A stretch of 10,949 nt of DNA from Clostridiales bacterium UBA3680 (lineage in GTDB: Bacteria > Bacillota > Clostridia > Lachnospirales > CAG-274): contig DFJD01000072.1 of NCBI GenBank assembly GCA_002372875.1, positions 1-10,949 of the forward strand, in the 5' to 3' direction. Of this stretch, positions 1 to 7,500 are shown piece after piece. A model generated the notes under the pieces. That model was not told where the DNA came from. It ran no database searches and saw only the letters and a program-made list of their open reading frames with translations. Position 1 is the stretch's first letter. Each line of letters starts with the position of its first letter. The position numbers were made by a program, and so were the translations under genes.

Positions 1-44
1 TATGTAGCAGAAATTTATTTCTGTGGAATACGAATATCATGGAC

Positions 45-75
45 GTATAGCATAGATTTAATTGTTATGCTATAC
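45..75. repeat. 10-bp perfect inverted repeat, probable operator or hairpin
   Basis: GTATAGCATA at 45-54 is the exact reverse complement of TATGCTATAC at 66-75, separated by an 11-base AT-rich spacer. The right arm overlaps an extended -10 element (68-76), which is where a repressor site would lie. It could instead be a weak hairpin at the end of a gene lying before the window; no strong T-run follows it. Confidence 0.5.
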
Positions 76-76
76 T
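68..76 (+). promoter_or_regulatory. Extended -10 promoter candidate for the SGNH hydrolase
   Basis: TGC followed by TATACT forms an extended -10. No good -35 hexamer lies 16-18 bases upstream. Transcription would begin near 83 and give a leader of about 145 bases before the start at 230, containing the 13-bp repeats. Confidence 0.4.
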
Positions 77-113
77 TATTATGTTAGAGGAACGCAGGAT
101 ATATACCATAATC

Positions 114-160
114 ATTATATATTTGTATTATATATTTGTATTATATATTTGTATTATATA
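114..160. repeat. 13-bp AT-rich tandem repeat, 3.6 copies
   Basis: The unit ATTATATATTTGT occurs exactly at 114-126, 127-139 and 140-152, with a partial copy at 153-160. It lies in the presumed untranslated leader of the SGNH hydrolase. The units contain -10-like TATATT stretches, so they may be spurious start sites or simply slippage-prone DNA. Confidence 0.85.
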
Positions 161-229
161 AGCAAAGCCTACATTTTGATTTATAATAATTTTAAAGGTG
201 TAATATCATTATTGTAAGGAAGGGAAAAG

Positions 230-850
230 ATGAAAAGTATTTTATGTTTTGGAGATTCAAATACTTGGGGATACGACCCAGTTACGAAAGAACAATTTTC
301 GGAGGAAATAAGGTGGACCGGTTTGTTGCGGGAAAAGCTGAAAGATGTAAACATAATAGAGGACGGTGTATGCGGAAGAACCACCGTATATAAAGATAAA
401 AACCGTCCCGGGATAATAGGGATCGAGTCCATCCGCAATATATTTGTGGACGGCAATGACATTGACGGCGTGGTTTTGATGTTGGGAACTAACGACTGTA
501 AAAGTTGCTTCAATGCATCCCCAAAAGAAATCGCCAGAGGTATAAATATGTGCCTTGATATTATATTAGAATATGTTTTGCCTCAAAATGTGCTTTTGGT
601 ATCTCCCATACATTTGGGGGAAGATGTTTGGAAAGAAAACTTTGACCCTGAGTTTAACGAAACATCTGTAGCCGTTTCAAAAGGGCTGAAAAACGAGTAT
701 TTAAAAATAGCGCAAAAGAGAAATCTACGCTTTATAGCCGCATCGGACCATGTTCAGCCAAGTACAGCCGACCAAGAACATTTAAGCAAGGAAGGGCATT
801 TTGAGCTTTCAAATGTGATTTATAACGAAGTTATAAAAATTATGGCATAG
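230..850 (+). CDS. SGNH/GDSL-family hydrolase (esterase/lipase-like)
   Basis: A 206-residue cytoplasmic serine hydrolase with no signal peptide. The SGNH blocks are all visible: block I FGDSNTWGYD with nucleophile Ser10, the block II glycine near Gly46-Gly49 (DGVCGR), block III GTND at 86-89 with Asn88, and block V DQEHLS with the catalytic pair Asp181 and His184. Family members remove acetyl or other acyl groups from sugars, aryl esters or lipids; the real substrate cannot be told from sequence. The length is normal for the single-domain family. The ATG start is supported by AAGGAAGGG at 216-224. The gene appears monocistronic, with its own leader. Its stop is followed within 16 bases by the break point of a duplicated, truncated gene, so the original downstream sequence has been replaced. 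Confidence 0.9.
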   Translation: MKSILCFGDSNTWGYDPVTKEQFSEEIRWTGLLREKLKDVNIIEDGVCGRTTVYKDKNRPGIIGIESIRNIFVDGNDIDGVVLMLGTNDCKSCFNASPKEIARGINMCLDIILEYVLPQNVLLVSPIHLGEDVWKENFDPEFNETSVAVSKGLKNEYLKIAQKRNLRFIAASDHVQPSTADQEHLSKEGHFELSNVIYNEVIKIMA

Positions 851-865
851 GTATTGTAGCATTTC

Positions 866-1051
866 AAGTCGGCAAAGATGACGTACTCGTTTGAAAATAC
901 GATGTATGGTACTCTCGGATCCGAAAGAACAGTCTGGGACGAAGAAGCTAACGGAGCTATGCAAAAAGCAATTCAAAACAAAAAGAAGAATAAATGTTTT
1001 TTTGAGTGTCATAGTAATTTCTATGGCACTTTTCTTTTGAAAAAAATATAA
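866..1051 (+). pseudogene. 3' remnant of a second copy of the 104-residue hypothetical gene at 4059-4373
   Basis: Bases 866-1038 align without a gap to 4242-4414; by eye I count 12 differences in 173. The frame reads KSAKMTYSFENTMYGTLG and so on, matching the C-terminal 43 residues of the intact protein. No start or ribosome binding site remains: an in-frame TAG sits at 857-859 and the similarity begins abruptly at 866. The original TGA stop has become TGT (995-997), so the frame would run on to TAA at 1049-1051. Eight of the ten differences in the shared coding part are synonymous (the others are Ser/Pro and Gly/Glu). This suggests the copy diverged while still functional and lost its 5' end later. 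Confidence 0.85.
1005..1038 (+). terminator. Rho-independent terminator (remnant copy)
   Basis: AGTGTCATAG at 1005-1014 pairs with CTATGGCACT at 1021-1030 (one G-T wobble) around a 6-base loop, followed by TTTCTTTT. It is duplicated along with the gene remnant and probably now ends transcripts from the SGNH hydrolase. Confidence 0.8.
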
Positions 1052-1058
1052 GTTTCTA

Positions 1059-1088
1059 TTAACTGTACAATCGGATGTATAGTATAAT
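1059..1088 (+). promoter_or_regulatory. Possible orphan promoter
   Basis: A consensus TATAAT at 1083-1088 is preceded, 18 bases upstream, by a weak -35 (TTAACT, 1059-1064). No plus-strand gene follows; the next gene runs convergently and ends at 1124. It could be a relic of whatever once lay downstream of the duplicated segment, or chance in AT-rich DNA. Confidence 0.25.
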
Positions 1089-1123
1089 AAGCAGGACCCG
1101 CTCCTTGAAATGCAAAGTAATGT

Positions 1124-1744
1124 CTATATTTTATTTACAAGTTTCTTTATTCTTTTTAGTTTATTTTCGGGAACTTCCTTTATTTTTGAAGAATTATCGC
1201 AAACAACACTTCCTATGCAGGAAATGCCCGATGTTTTGAAATATTCGGAGACAGCCCTTTTCAAACCGGATGTCTGCCCGCAAACAGCAGCAAACGGCAT
1301 AGGAGTATTACAAGCCGTAAAAAGAATGTATCGCTTGCCCGAAAGTCGAGGTTTCGGAAAAGTATTTGTTTCTTCCATAGATGTCCCCGACATTCTGTCA
1401 AACAGATTTTTTACTATTGCGGGAACATTTGCCCAATATACGGGTGCCGCCAGCATAATAACATCAGCGTTTTTAATTGAATTTGCTATCCATACCATAT
1501 CATCATTTTTTAAGATACATTCACCTGTTTCAAAACAATTTCGGCAGCCCTTGCAATAGTCGATACTGCAATTATGCAAATTGATGTATTCCACATTATG
1601 TCCTGCTTTTTCTGCTTCTTTTGCAGCATATTTTAACATTGATGTCATCAGTCCGCTGTTTTTATTACTTCCCTGTATTGCCGCTACATTGCGTGTTATA
1701 CGAGATGAAGACTTTTCTGTATTGATCGATTTTTCTTTGTTCAT
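1124..1744 (-). CDS. Flavodoxin-like NAD(P)H-dependent FMN oxidoreductase with CX2CX2CX5C motif
   Basis: A 206-residue flavoprotein of the NADPH-dependent FMN reductase/iron-sulfur flavoprotein superfamily. The FMN phosphate loop is GSNKNSGLMTSML (residues 25-37) and the ring-contacting segment is PVYWANVPA (101-109). Between them lie Cys64, Cys67, Cys70 and Cys76, with spacing CX2CX2CX5C. That is the compact motif that holds a [4Fe-4S] cluster in archaeal Isf proteins, although many flavodoxin-family relatives carry similar cysteines with no proven cluster. A polar tail of about 20 residues precedes the fold. The start is backed by AGAGG at 1754-1758, nine bases upstream. It follows the ribbon-helix-helix gene by 37 bases on the same strand, so the two are probably one transcript. 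No clear terminator is seen past 1124. Substrate unknown; electron transfer or quinone/nitro reduction is typical of the family. Confidence 0.85.
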   Translation of the reverse strand: MNKEKSINTEKSSSRITRNVAAIQGSNKNSGLMTSMLKYAAKEAEKAGHNVEYINLHNCSIDYCKGCRNCFETGECILKNDDMVWIANSIKNADVIMLAAPVYWANVPAIVKNLFDRMSGTSMEETNTFPKPRLSGKRYILFTACNTPMPFAAVCGQTSGLKRAVSEYFKTSGISCIGSVVCDNSSKIKEVPENKLKRIKKLVNKI

Positions 1745-1782
1745 AATATGTTACCTCTTCAATGTTTATCTTGATGAACCGT

Positions 1783-1977
1783 CTATTCCATAGCCTTTTT
1801 GACAGCTTCGATAATAAAAGCGTTTACGCTTAGACCTTTGGAGTGGGCATATTCGGTCACTTGTGCCTTAAAGCCCGTTTCTTTGGGTACTCGTATCTCT
1901 ATGCGGTCGAGCTTGTCTTTTGTATATTTGGTAATAGCCCGTGAATGAGCGGCTTTTGTGTATATATGAGATGCCAT
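1783..1977 (-). CDS. Ribbon-helix-helix (Arc/CopG-like) DNA-binding protein
   Basis: A 64-residue protein. Residues 25-64 carry the RHH pattern: a short beta strand (DRIEIRVPK), a first helix (ETGFKAQVTEYAHSKG), a turn, and a second helix starting at LSVNAFIIEAVKKAM. The N-terminal 24 residues are basic. Such proteins are dimeric repressors, often antitoxins or autoregulators, that bind direct or inverted repeats through the strand. No toxin gene is next to it; the partner on the transcript is a flavoprotein, so a local transcription regulator is more likely than a toxin-antitoxin pair. The start is supported by AAAGGA (1986-1991 read in reverse) eight bases away. It diverges from the dockerin gene at 2121 across about 140 bases containing two promoters and a repeated TGCTATG. 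Confidence 0.75.
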   Translation of the reverse strand: MASHIYTKAAHSRAITKYTKDKLDRIEIRVPKETGFKAQVTEYAHSKGLSVNAFIIEAVKKAME

Positions 1978-2006
1978 AAGAACAGTCCTTTCTTTTTTAT
2001 ATTTTC

Positions 2007-2015
2007 ATTATATCA
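2007..2015 (-). promoter_or_regulatory. Extended -10 promoter for the RHH-flavoprotein operon
   Basis: Read on the minus strand, TGA followed by TATAAT (reverse complement of 2007-2015) is an extended -10 about 30 bases before the RHH start. No convincing -35 is visible, which fits extended -10 promoters. Confidence 0.5.
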
Positions 2016-2030
2016 AAAGTTTGTTAAAAA

Positions 2031-2051
2031 TGCTATGATATTTTTGCTATG
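2031..2051. promoter_or_regulatory. Direct repeat TGCTATG, candidate RHH operator
   Basis: TGCTATG occurs at 2031-2037 and 2045-2051, 14 bases apart start to start, between the two divergent extended -10 elements. RHH repressors commonly bind short repeats in their own promoter. Binding here is inferred from position and symmetry only. Confidence 0.35.
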
Positions 2052-2067
2052 CAATTCAGCAATATTG

Positions 2068-2076
2068 TGGTATACT
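2068..2076 (+). promoter_or_regulatory. Extended -10 promoter for the dockerin beta-helix gene
   Basis: TGG followed by TATACT (2071-2076) lies about 45 bases before the GTG start at 2121; the -35 region has no clear consensus. The core resembles the TATACT element of the SGNH promoter at 71-76. Confidence 0.45.
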
Positions 2077-2120
2077 ATAAAGTAATAGGTTATATTTTAC
2101 TTGGATTTGGAGGGATTTAA

Positions 2121-3983
2121 GTGAAAGATAAATTTTTAAAACGGGCGGCTGCGACGGCTCTCACTTTGCTGATAATATCGGATGTTTTGCCGTTAAACAA
2201 GCATTTATACCCGTTTGGGGGAATAAGCGTTACGGCAAATGCCGCAGATAACGAAGTTGACCTCGAAAAATTGAGCGGCGATTATCCGGCACAGGACGGG
2301 GATGTACTGACGGGAACACTTTCCGGAGATTATTCTGTTTCCGTAGCCGACGGTGCGACCGTTACATTAAGAAATGCAATAATTCAATACAACGGTATAA
2401 ATTGTCTGGGAGATGCAACTATCGTTTTGGAGGGGACTAACTCTGTTCATGGAACCGGCGATTATCCGGGGATCTTTATTCCCAAAAATAAGACACTCAC
2501 GATCAACGGCAACGGAGAACTTGATGCAAGAGGAGGTTATTATGGTGCAGGAATCGGCGGAGGCATCGCTAACTGCGGTAATATCACGATCAACGGCGGT
2601 TCCGTGACCGCTATAGGCGGGAAAAACGGTGCAGGCATCGGTAGCGGATCTGGCAGTTCTTGCGGCAATATCACGATCAACGGTGGAAATGTGACCGCAA
2701 CAGGCGGGGAAAACGGTGCAGGCATCGGCAGCGGATCTCGCGGTTCCTGCGGTAATATCACGATCAACGGTGGAAATGTGACCGCAACAGGCGGGGAAAA
2801 AGGTGCAGGAATCGGCAGCGGATTTGGCGGTTTCTGCGGTGATATCACGATCGACGGTGGAAATGTGACAGCAACAGGCGGGGAAGATGCCGCAGGAATA
2901 GGATGCGGTTCAGACGGAAGGTGTGAAAGTATCAGTATCAATGACACAGCCCATATTGCAGCAAAAGGCGGCAGTTCTACCGTTTCTGCCATCGGCTTGG
3001 CGGCAGGGAATAGTTGCGGACCCGTAATGATCAACGGTGATGAGGTCGAGATAACGGATAGTTTCTACTCGTCCGATATCTTGTATCTGACAGGGGGAGC
3101 AAATACGGTCAAGACCGTAGACGAGGAAAACAATAAAATCACCTACTCCGCAGTTGACGGCTATCATTTTGCACCGTTTAACGATATAGTCAAAGACGGC
3201 GTGACCGTACACAGAAACAGCCGATATACGGTAGTTGTTTCGGGTGTAGTGACCGGGCACGCAGAGATCGCAGTCCCCGATGCCATAGAAGATGTTAATG
3301 AAAATATAGTTGAGTTTCGTTTTGAAGACGGCTTCCCCAAAGGCTGGACTACCGAACAGAGCGATACCTCGGGTACTGCTTGGAAACGGGGAACAGGTGA
3401 TAATTCGGAGGATACGGGTGCTCACACGGGTGAATATAATATGAAGCTTGTGGCTCCGGAAGAGGCGATCGGCAAAAATTACTATCTTATTACACCCACA
3501 TGGGATCTGCGCGGTTATAAGACGGTAAGCATTGAATTTGCGTATATAAATTCCGTCAAATACATTGCCGACGAATTTGGCATTTATTACCGCTACCTTG
3601 ACGAAAACGGTAATAATACGTCCTGGAAAAAGCTTTATAGCAACAAAAACAGTCACAAAAATTGGACGTGCGATAAAATATACCTGCCTGCCGAGGCTAT
3701 GCGCGAAAACGTTCAGATAGGTTTCAGGGCAACGACACATTTAGGTAACGGCGTGGGACTTGACGATGTTGTTTTTACCAAAATACCGCCGGGCGATACC
3801 GACCTTGACGGCAGCGTTACCGATAATGATGCGGCACTTGTGCTTAAATATATAAGCACGGGCAAGCCTTTCTTTGAGGATAATGTCAAAAACGAAAACG
3901 CTTTGGCTGCCGCAGATGCAGACTGCAATAAGAAAATAGATATGCTTGATGTTATATGGATACTTAACCATAAGACAGCTTGA
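2121..3983 (+). CDS. Secreted beta-helix repeat protein with jelly-roll module and C-terminal dockerin
   Basis: A 620-residue exported protein. The GTG start follows TGGAGGG (2108-2114) by six bases. A Sec signal peptide (basic start, hydrophobic residues 9-20) probably ends after ANA at residue 41. Residues 53-140 form a carbohydrate-binding-like beta-strand domain. Residues 152-299 hold five 29-residue units of the type CGNITINGGNVTATGG..GAGIGSG, predicted to stack as a right-handed beta-helix. Residues 397-553 (FEDGFPKGW to GLDDVVF) look like a choice-of-anchor J/MAM jelly-roll. Residues 557-620 are a type I dockerin with two calcium loops, GDTDLDGSVTDND and DADCNKKIDMLD. No catalytic motif is seen, so it is probably a binding or surface component docked to a scaffoldin coded elsewhere. 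Target polymer unknown. Confidence 0.85.
   Translation: MKDKFLKRAAATALTLLIISDVLPLNKHLYPFGGISVTANAADNEVDLEKLSGDYPAQDGDVLTGTLSGDYSVSVADGATVTLRNAIIQYNGINCLGDATIVLEGTNSVHGTGDYPGIFIPKNKTLTINGNGELDARGGYYGAGIGGGIANCGNITINGGSVTAIGGKNGAGIGSGSGSSCGNITINGGNVTATGGENGAGIGSGSRGSCGNITINGGNVTATGGEKGAGIGSGFGGFCGDITIDGGNVTATGGEDAAGIGCGSDGRCESISINDTAHIAAKGGSSTVSAIGLAAGNSCGPVMINGDEVEITDSFYSSDILYLTGGANTVKTVDEENNKITYSAVDGYHFAPFNDIVKDGVTVHRNSRYTVVVSGVVTGHAEIAVPDAIEDVNENIVEFRFEDGFPKGWTTEQSDTSGTAWKRGTGDNSEDTGAHTGEYNMKLVAPEEAIGKNYYLITPTWDLRGYKTVSIEFAYINSVKYIADEFGIYYRYLDENGNNTSWKKLYSNKNSHKNWTCDKIYLPAEAMRENVQIGFRATTHLGNGVGLDDVVFTKIPPGDTDLDGSVTDNDAALVLKYISTGKPFFEDNVKNENALAAADADCNKKIDMLDVIWILNHKTA
2574..2921 (+). repeat. 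87-bp in-frame tandem repeat, four strong copies
   Basis: Units begin at 2574, 2661, 2748 and 2835, each encoding 29 residues. Stretches such as AATATCACGATCAACGG recur almost unchanged at DNA level, and a fifth degenerate unit follows to about 3017. Near-identity of the middle copies points to recent expansion by recombination or slippage, so copy number may vary among strains. Confidence 0.9.
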
Positions 3984-4013
3984 TTTAGCTGATACAGAGG
4001 ATACACACGCAAG

Positions 4014-4039
4014 GACGGCATTTCACGATGCTGTCTTTT
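4014..4039 (+). terminator. Rho-independent terminator between the dockerin gene and the 104-residue gene
   Basis: GACGGCAT (4014-4021) pairs with ATGCTGTC (4028-4035), with one G-T wobble and a 6-base loop, followed by TTTT. It ends only 7 bases before the ribosome binding site of the next gene, so it may act as an attenuator for that gene as well as ending the dockerin transcript. Confidence 0.75.
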
Positions 4040-4058
4040 GCATAAAAGAGGGATAAAA

Positions 4059-4373
4059 ATGAAAACAGAAAAACACGGAAACAATTGGAGTGCATATTAT
4101 GACCCGGATACAAGGCGGTATTTTGCCGAAATAATATATACAAGCCGTGAGGGGCGTGAACAGTATAACTATGAAATAACCCGGGATATATATGGTCGCC
4201 TCGGTACTTTTAAGGATGATGTCGACAACGAAAGACTTATCAAGTCAGCAAAGATGACATACTCATTTGAAAATACGATGTACGGTACTCTCGGACCCGA
4301 AAGAACTGTTTGGGATGAAGAAGCTAATGAAGCTATGCAAAAAGCAATTCAAAACAAAAAGAAGAATAAATGA
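4059..4373 (+). CDS. Hypothetical 104-residue cytoplasmic protein
   Basis: I do not recognise a family. The ATG at 4059 is chosen over a TTG at 4038 because AGAGGG (4047-4052) is six bases upstream and the TTG lies inside the terminator T-run. The protein is highly charged and aromatic, with many Asp, Glu, Lys, Arg and Tyr residues, and has no signal peptide or membrane segment. The N-terminal half (WSAYYDPDTRRYFAEIIY) looks like beta strands, and the C-terminus is helical with a lysine-rich tail (QNKKKNK). No promoter is evident in the 75 bases after the preceding stop, so expression probably depends on read-through of the terminator at 4014-4039. A second, 5'-truncated copy lies at 866-1051, and the mostly synonymous differences argue that this is a real, selected gene. 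Function unknown; it sits between two dockerin genes. Confidence 0.75.
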   Translation: MKTEKHGNNWSAYYDPDTRRYFAEIIYTSREGREQYNYEITRDIYGRLGTFKDDVDNERLIKSAKMTYSFENTMYGTLGPERTVWDEEANEAMQKAIQNKKKNK

Positions 4374-4379
4374 TTTTTT

Positions 4380-4415
4380 AAGTGTCATAGTAATTTCTAT
4401 GGCACTTTTCTTTTT
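4380..4415 (+). terminator. Rho-independent terminator
   Basis: AAGTGTCATAG (4380-4390) pairs with CTATGGCACTT (4397-4407, one wobble) around a 6-base loop, then TTCTTTTT. It starts six bases past the stop of the 104-residue gene and is the intact twin of the terminator at 1005-1038. Confidence 0.85.
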
Positions 4416-4497
4416 GGGCTTGATCTTTATTATTCTGCGGCATCGGGGTCGTCATGATATATGTCAGTTCCGTAAATTTTTGTTGCGAAATTGACGG

Positions 4498-4525
4498 TTT
4501 CCATTTTGCGGATATGTGTTATAAT
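4498..4525 (+). promoter_or_regulatory. Promoter for the metallopeptidase gene
   Basis: TATAAT at 4520-4525 is preceded by TGT (extended -10) and, 16 bases upstream, by a weak -35 TTTCCA (4498-4503). A second TATAAT directly abuts it at 4526-4531. It follows a terminator and precedes AAGGAG (4561-4566), so the large gene at 4575 is probably its own transcription unit. Confidence 0.5.
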
Positions 4526-4574
4526 TATAATGCAGAATTATATGTAAAACAAAAACCCGAAAGGAGCGGAATAA

Positions 4575-7500
4575 ATGAAAATAAATAAAACAAAAAAGGC
4601 AGTATCAATGATACTGTCGGCTGTCATGCTTATGACAAATATAATTGTGACCCGCGTCAGTGCCGCACAGACGCTTTACGGCGATTATGTGCTTATATCA
4701 AATACGAGCCATGACTATCAGACGGCACAATCAACGGGCAATATCGTGTTTGATGAAAACGGTGTGCTGAAAGGCGGTCCCGGGGCGGAGAACAATCTTG
4801 GGGAGGCTCTCAATACCGTAAACGGCGGCAGTGAACATCTGTATACAAGCGGCGGCGGTACAAAAACGTCGACACAGAAAAAAGGCAATACAACTTACAC
4901 GGTAGGACAGGTAAAAGATTTCGGTAAATCGGTAAACTATGAATGTATAGCTGTGGGCGAGCATTGTTTTGTGTGGGTGGATACTGCGCTTAATTATACC
5001 GCGGATGAAAAAAGTGCGGCAGGAAACAGTATTGTGGAGCAGTTTGACACTATAACATATCCGCAGTATTTAGAGCCTTATGATTTTGAAAAATACATAA
5101 GCTACAATGATTATTCCGACAGGATATCCATATTTATAAGGGGCGAAAGCGACAGCAGTCAGCTTAGCTGGTGCTACAGCTACAATGCAAATGTAACGGG
5201 TGTATATCGCCCCGTGCTGTACAATGACAAAAAGACGGATTTTTCGTCGAGCTTTGCCGTGCTTGCGCATGAATGTCAGCACGCTATGGCGGAGTCGGCG
5301 GATGTTATTTACGGCCTTTGGCTCAACGAGGCACTTTCGGTTTCCATAATGCCAAATCATGAGGATTGGCTGTATATGGGTTCAAAAACCGATGCCTGCG
5401 GTCAGAGTTTTATAAACGGCTGGAAGTATTCCGATAATGTTTATTTTGATTACGCACAGCCCTATCAGTTTTTGCGTTATCTGAATATACAGGCAAACAA
5501 GGGCGTTTATAAAAACCGCTTAAGCGGCGATGCGGCTGCGTACAAAAAATTCTACTCATATTTCTATTCCACGGATGTACCGTCCAATTATACGGGAACA
5601 CAAAAGGATATATATGTTATAGAATACCTTATGAGCGAATATCACAAAGCCGACCCGACGGTTTTTGCAAATGACGACGGCAGCGTATGGACGTTCAACG
5701 ATGCGCTGAGATATTTCAGAATAGCGCAGATGAAGCGTGATACAACGGGCAGATACAGCTTCGGAGAGGATACGGAGCATATAAGATCAAAGGTGCCGTA
5801 TCATGTGGTATATGCGGGAGAAAGCGGTAAAAGTGTCGATATTTACGGCACGGGTGCGATCATGGTAAAAACGGTGGACGGCAAATTTGACGTTCCCGCA
5901 AATCACGGCGCAAATATAGAATATACGGCTTTTAATGCGGTAATTCCCTGGGCAGACGGCATAAATACCATTTCTCCGCCCACAAAAACGGAGTATAACA
6001 GCGGCGATACGCTTGACCTTAGCGGCATGAAGATAATATATGCAAAAAACGGCGTTACCAAAGAGATATGCAGCTGGGACGATGTCGAGGCGGCGGGTCT
6101 TAATATATATGTGCTTGACCCCAAAAAGTGGCAGGAAACATTTACAAAAATGACACGCAATACCAAGATCGGCGCACCTTATTTTGACAGTTCGGGCAAG
6201 GAAAACTTTATTATCATGTGCTCGGAGAGAGATACCATATATGCTACCGTTTACGGTAACCACTGGGAGGAATTTTACGTTCTCGATTCTAAGGGCATAT
6301 ATGTTACAAAGGGCGAGTTTGATACGGAATTTGCCGATAATGAAGGCTATTATATGATATACACCAAGCAGGATCTTGAAAAATTCCTGGCACAGATAAA
6401 GCCCGGAGTTCCGACTACACAAAATGCAAGACTGTATGCCGATATCGTTATGACAGACGATAAGGTAGACTCGTCTTACAGCGAAGCAAACTGGACAACA
6501 TTGACGGGATTTGAGGGTGTATTTGACGGAAACGGACACAGCATAAGCGGTCTGTGCGTAAGAGGAAATGCAACGGCTTCAATGTTCGGCTGGCTTGTTG
6601 GTACGGTCAAAAACCTTACCATAAAAAATTCAAGCTTTACGGATACTACAAATCTTACCCATTTTGACGGAGCCATAGCGGATCATGTAAGGGACGGCGG
6701 TGTGATAGAAAATTGCAGGCTTGAATCCGATGTTTATGTAAACGGCGGCCATGCAGGCAGTATTGCGGGCAACGTTCTGAACGGAAAAATATCACGCTGT
6801 TCCTCGGATGCTGTTGTAACGGCTCTTTCCGACGGTAATGCGGGCGGTATATGTGCCGTTATCCAATACGGTACCGTAGAAAACTGTCGTTTCGGCGGTT
6901 CCGTGTCCTGTAATAGCAGGGCAGGCGGTATTGCTTCCTGTGTAAATCACAGTTCGGGCGACAGCTATATTAAAAACTGCTACAGTATAGGCAGCGTTAC
7001 AAGCGGCAATAAAAGTGCGGTTGCGGAGGTAAATGCATCGGGCAGTATGACAGCATCGGTAACAAACTGCTATTATTTAAACGGAAGCGGCACGGATGCA
7101 AATGCCACGGCACTTTCTGCCGCACAGTTTGCATCGGGCGAGGCGGCTTATCGCCTCAACACAAACGGCGACAACGTATGGTATCAGAATATAGATTTTA
7201 CGCCTAAGGACAGCTATCCCGTACTTGAAAAAGATCATGGTGTTGTAATACAGACCGCAGGCGGCTACGGCAACAGCGATAAGGTCGTATACGACTCAAA
7301 CGGTTTTGGAAGCGACGGCAGTTATCAGGAACCTGAATACAGAAATAATATTTATTATATAGCAAACGCAGGTCAGCTCTACTGGTATGCGGAGCTCATC
7401 AACAGGGGCATAAGTGCCAATGCCGTACTTACAAATGATATAGTGGTAAACAGCGGCAAGATGACCGCTTCTTCAACAAATGCAAGAGCGTGGACACCTA

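Noticed and set aside
114..160. Possible CRISPR array or iteron origin
   Set aside because: Units are directly abutting 13-mers with no spacers, and there is no cas or replication gene.
1110..1559. Plus-strand open frame opposite the flavoprotein
   Set aside because: Lies antisense to a gene with clear FMN-binding and cysteine motifs, and has no ribosome binding site or recognisable domain.
1783..1977. Toxin-antitoxin antitoxin call for the RHH protein
   Set aside because: No toxin gene is adjacent on either side; the partner is a flavoprotein.
2540..3034. Minus-strand Pro-rich open frame over the beta-helix repeats
   Set aside because: Its repetitiveness is just the mirror of the 87-bp repeats; no start signal.
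2910..3740. Minus-strand 276-codon open frame
   Set aside because: Antisense to the jelly-roll and dockerin-proximal part of a well-supported gene; composition is that of a shadow frame.
4038..4058. TTG start seven codons upstream for the 104-residue protein
   Set aside because: It lies in the terminator T-run with no ribosome binding site, whereas ATG 4059 has AGAGGG six bases before it.
5787..6539. Minus-strand 250-codon open frame within the peptidase gene
   Set aside because: Antisense shadow with no ribosome binding site and no known motif.
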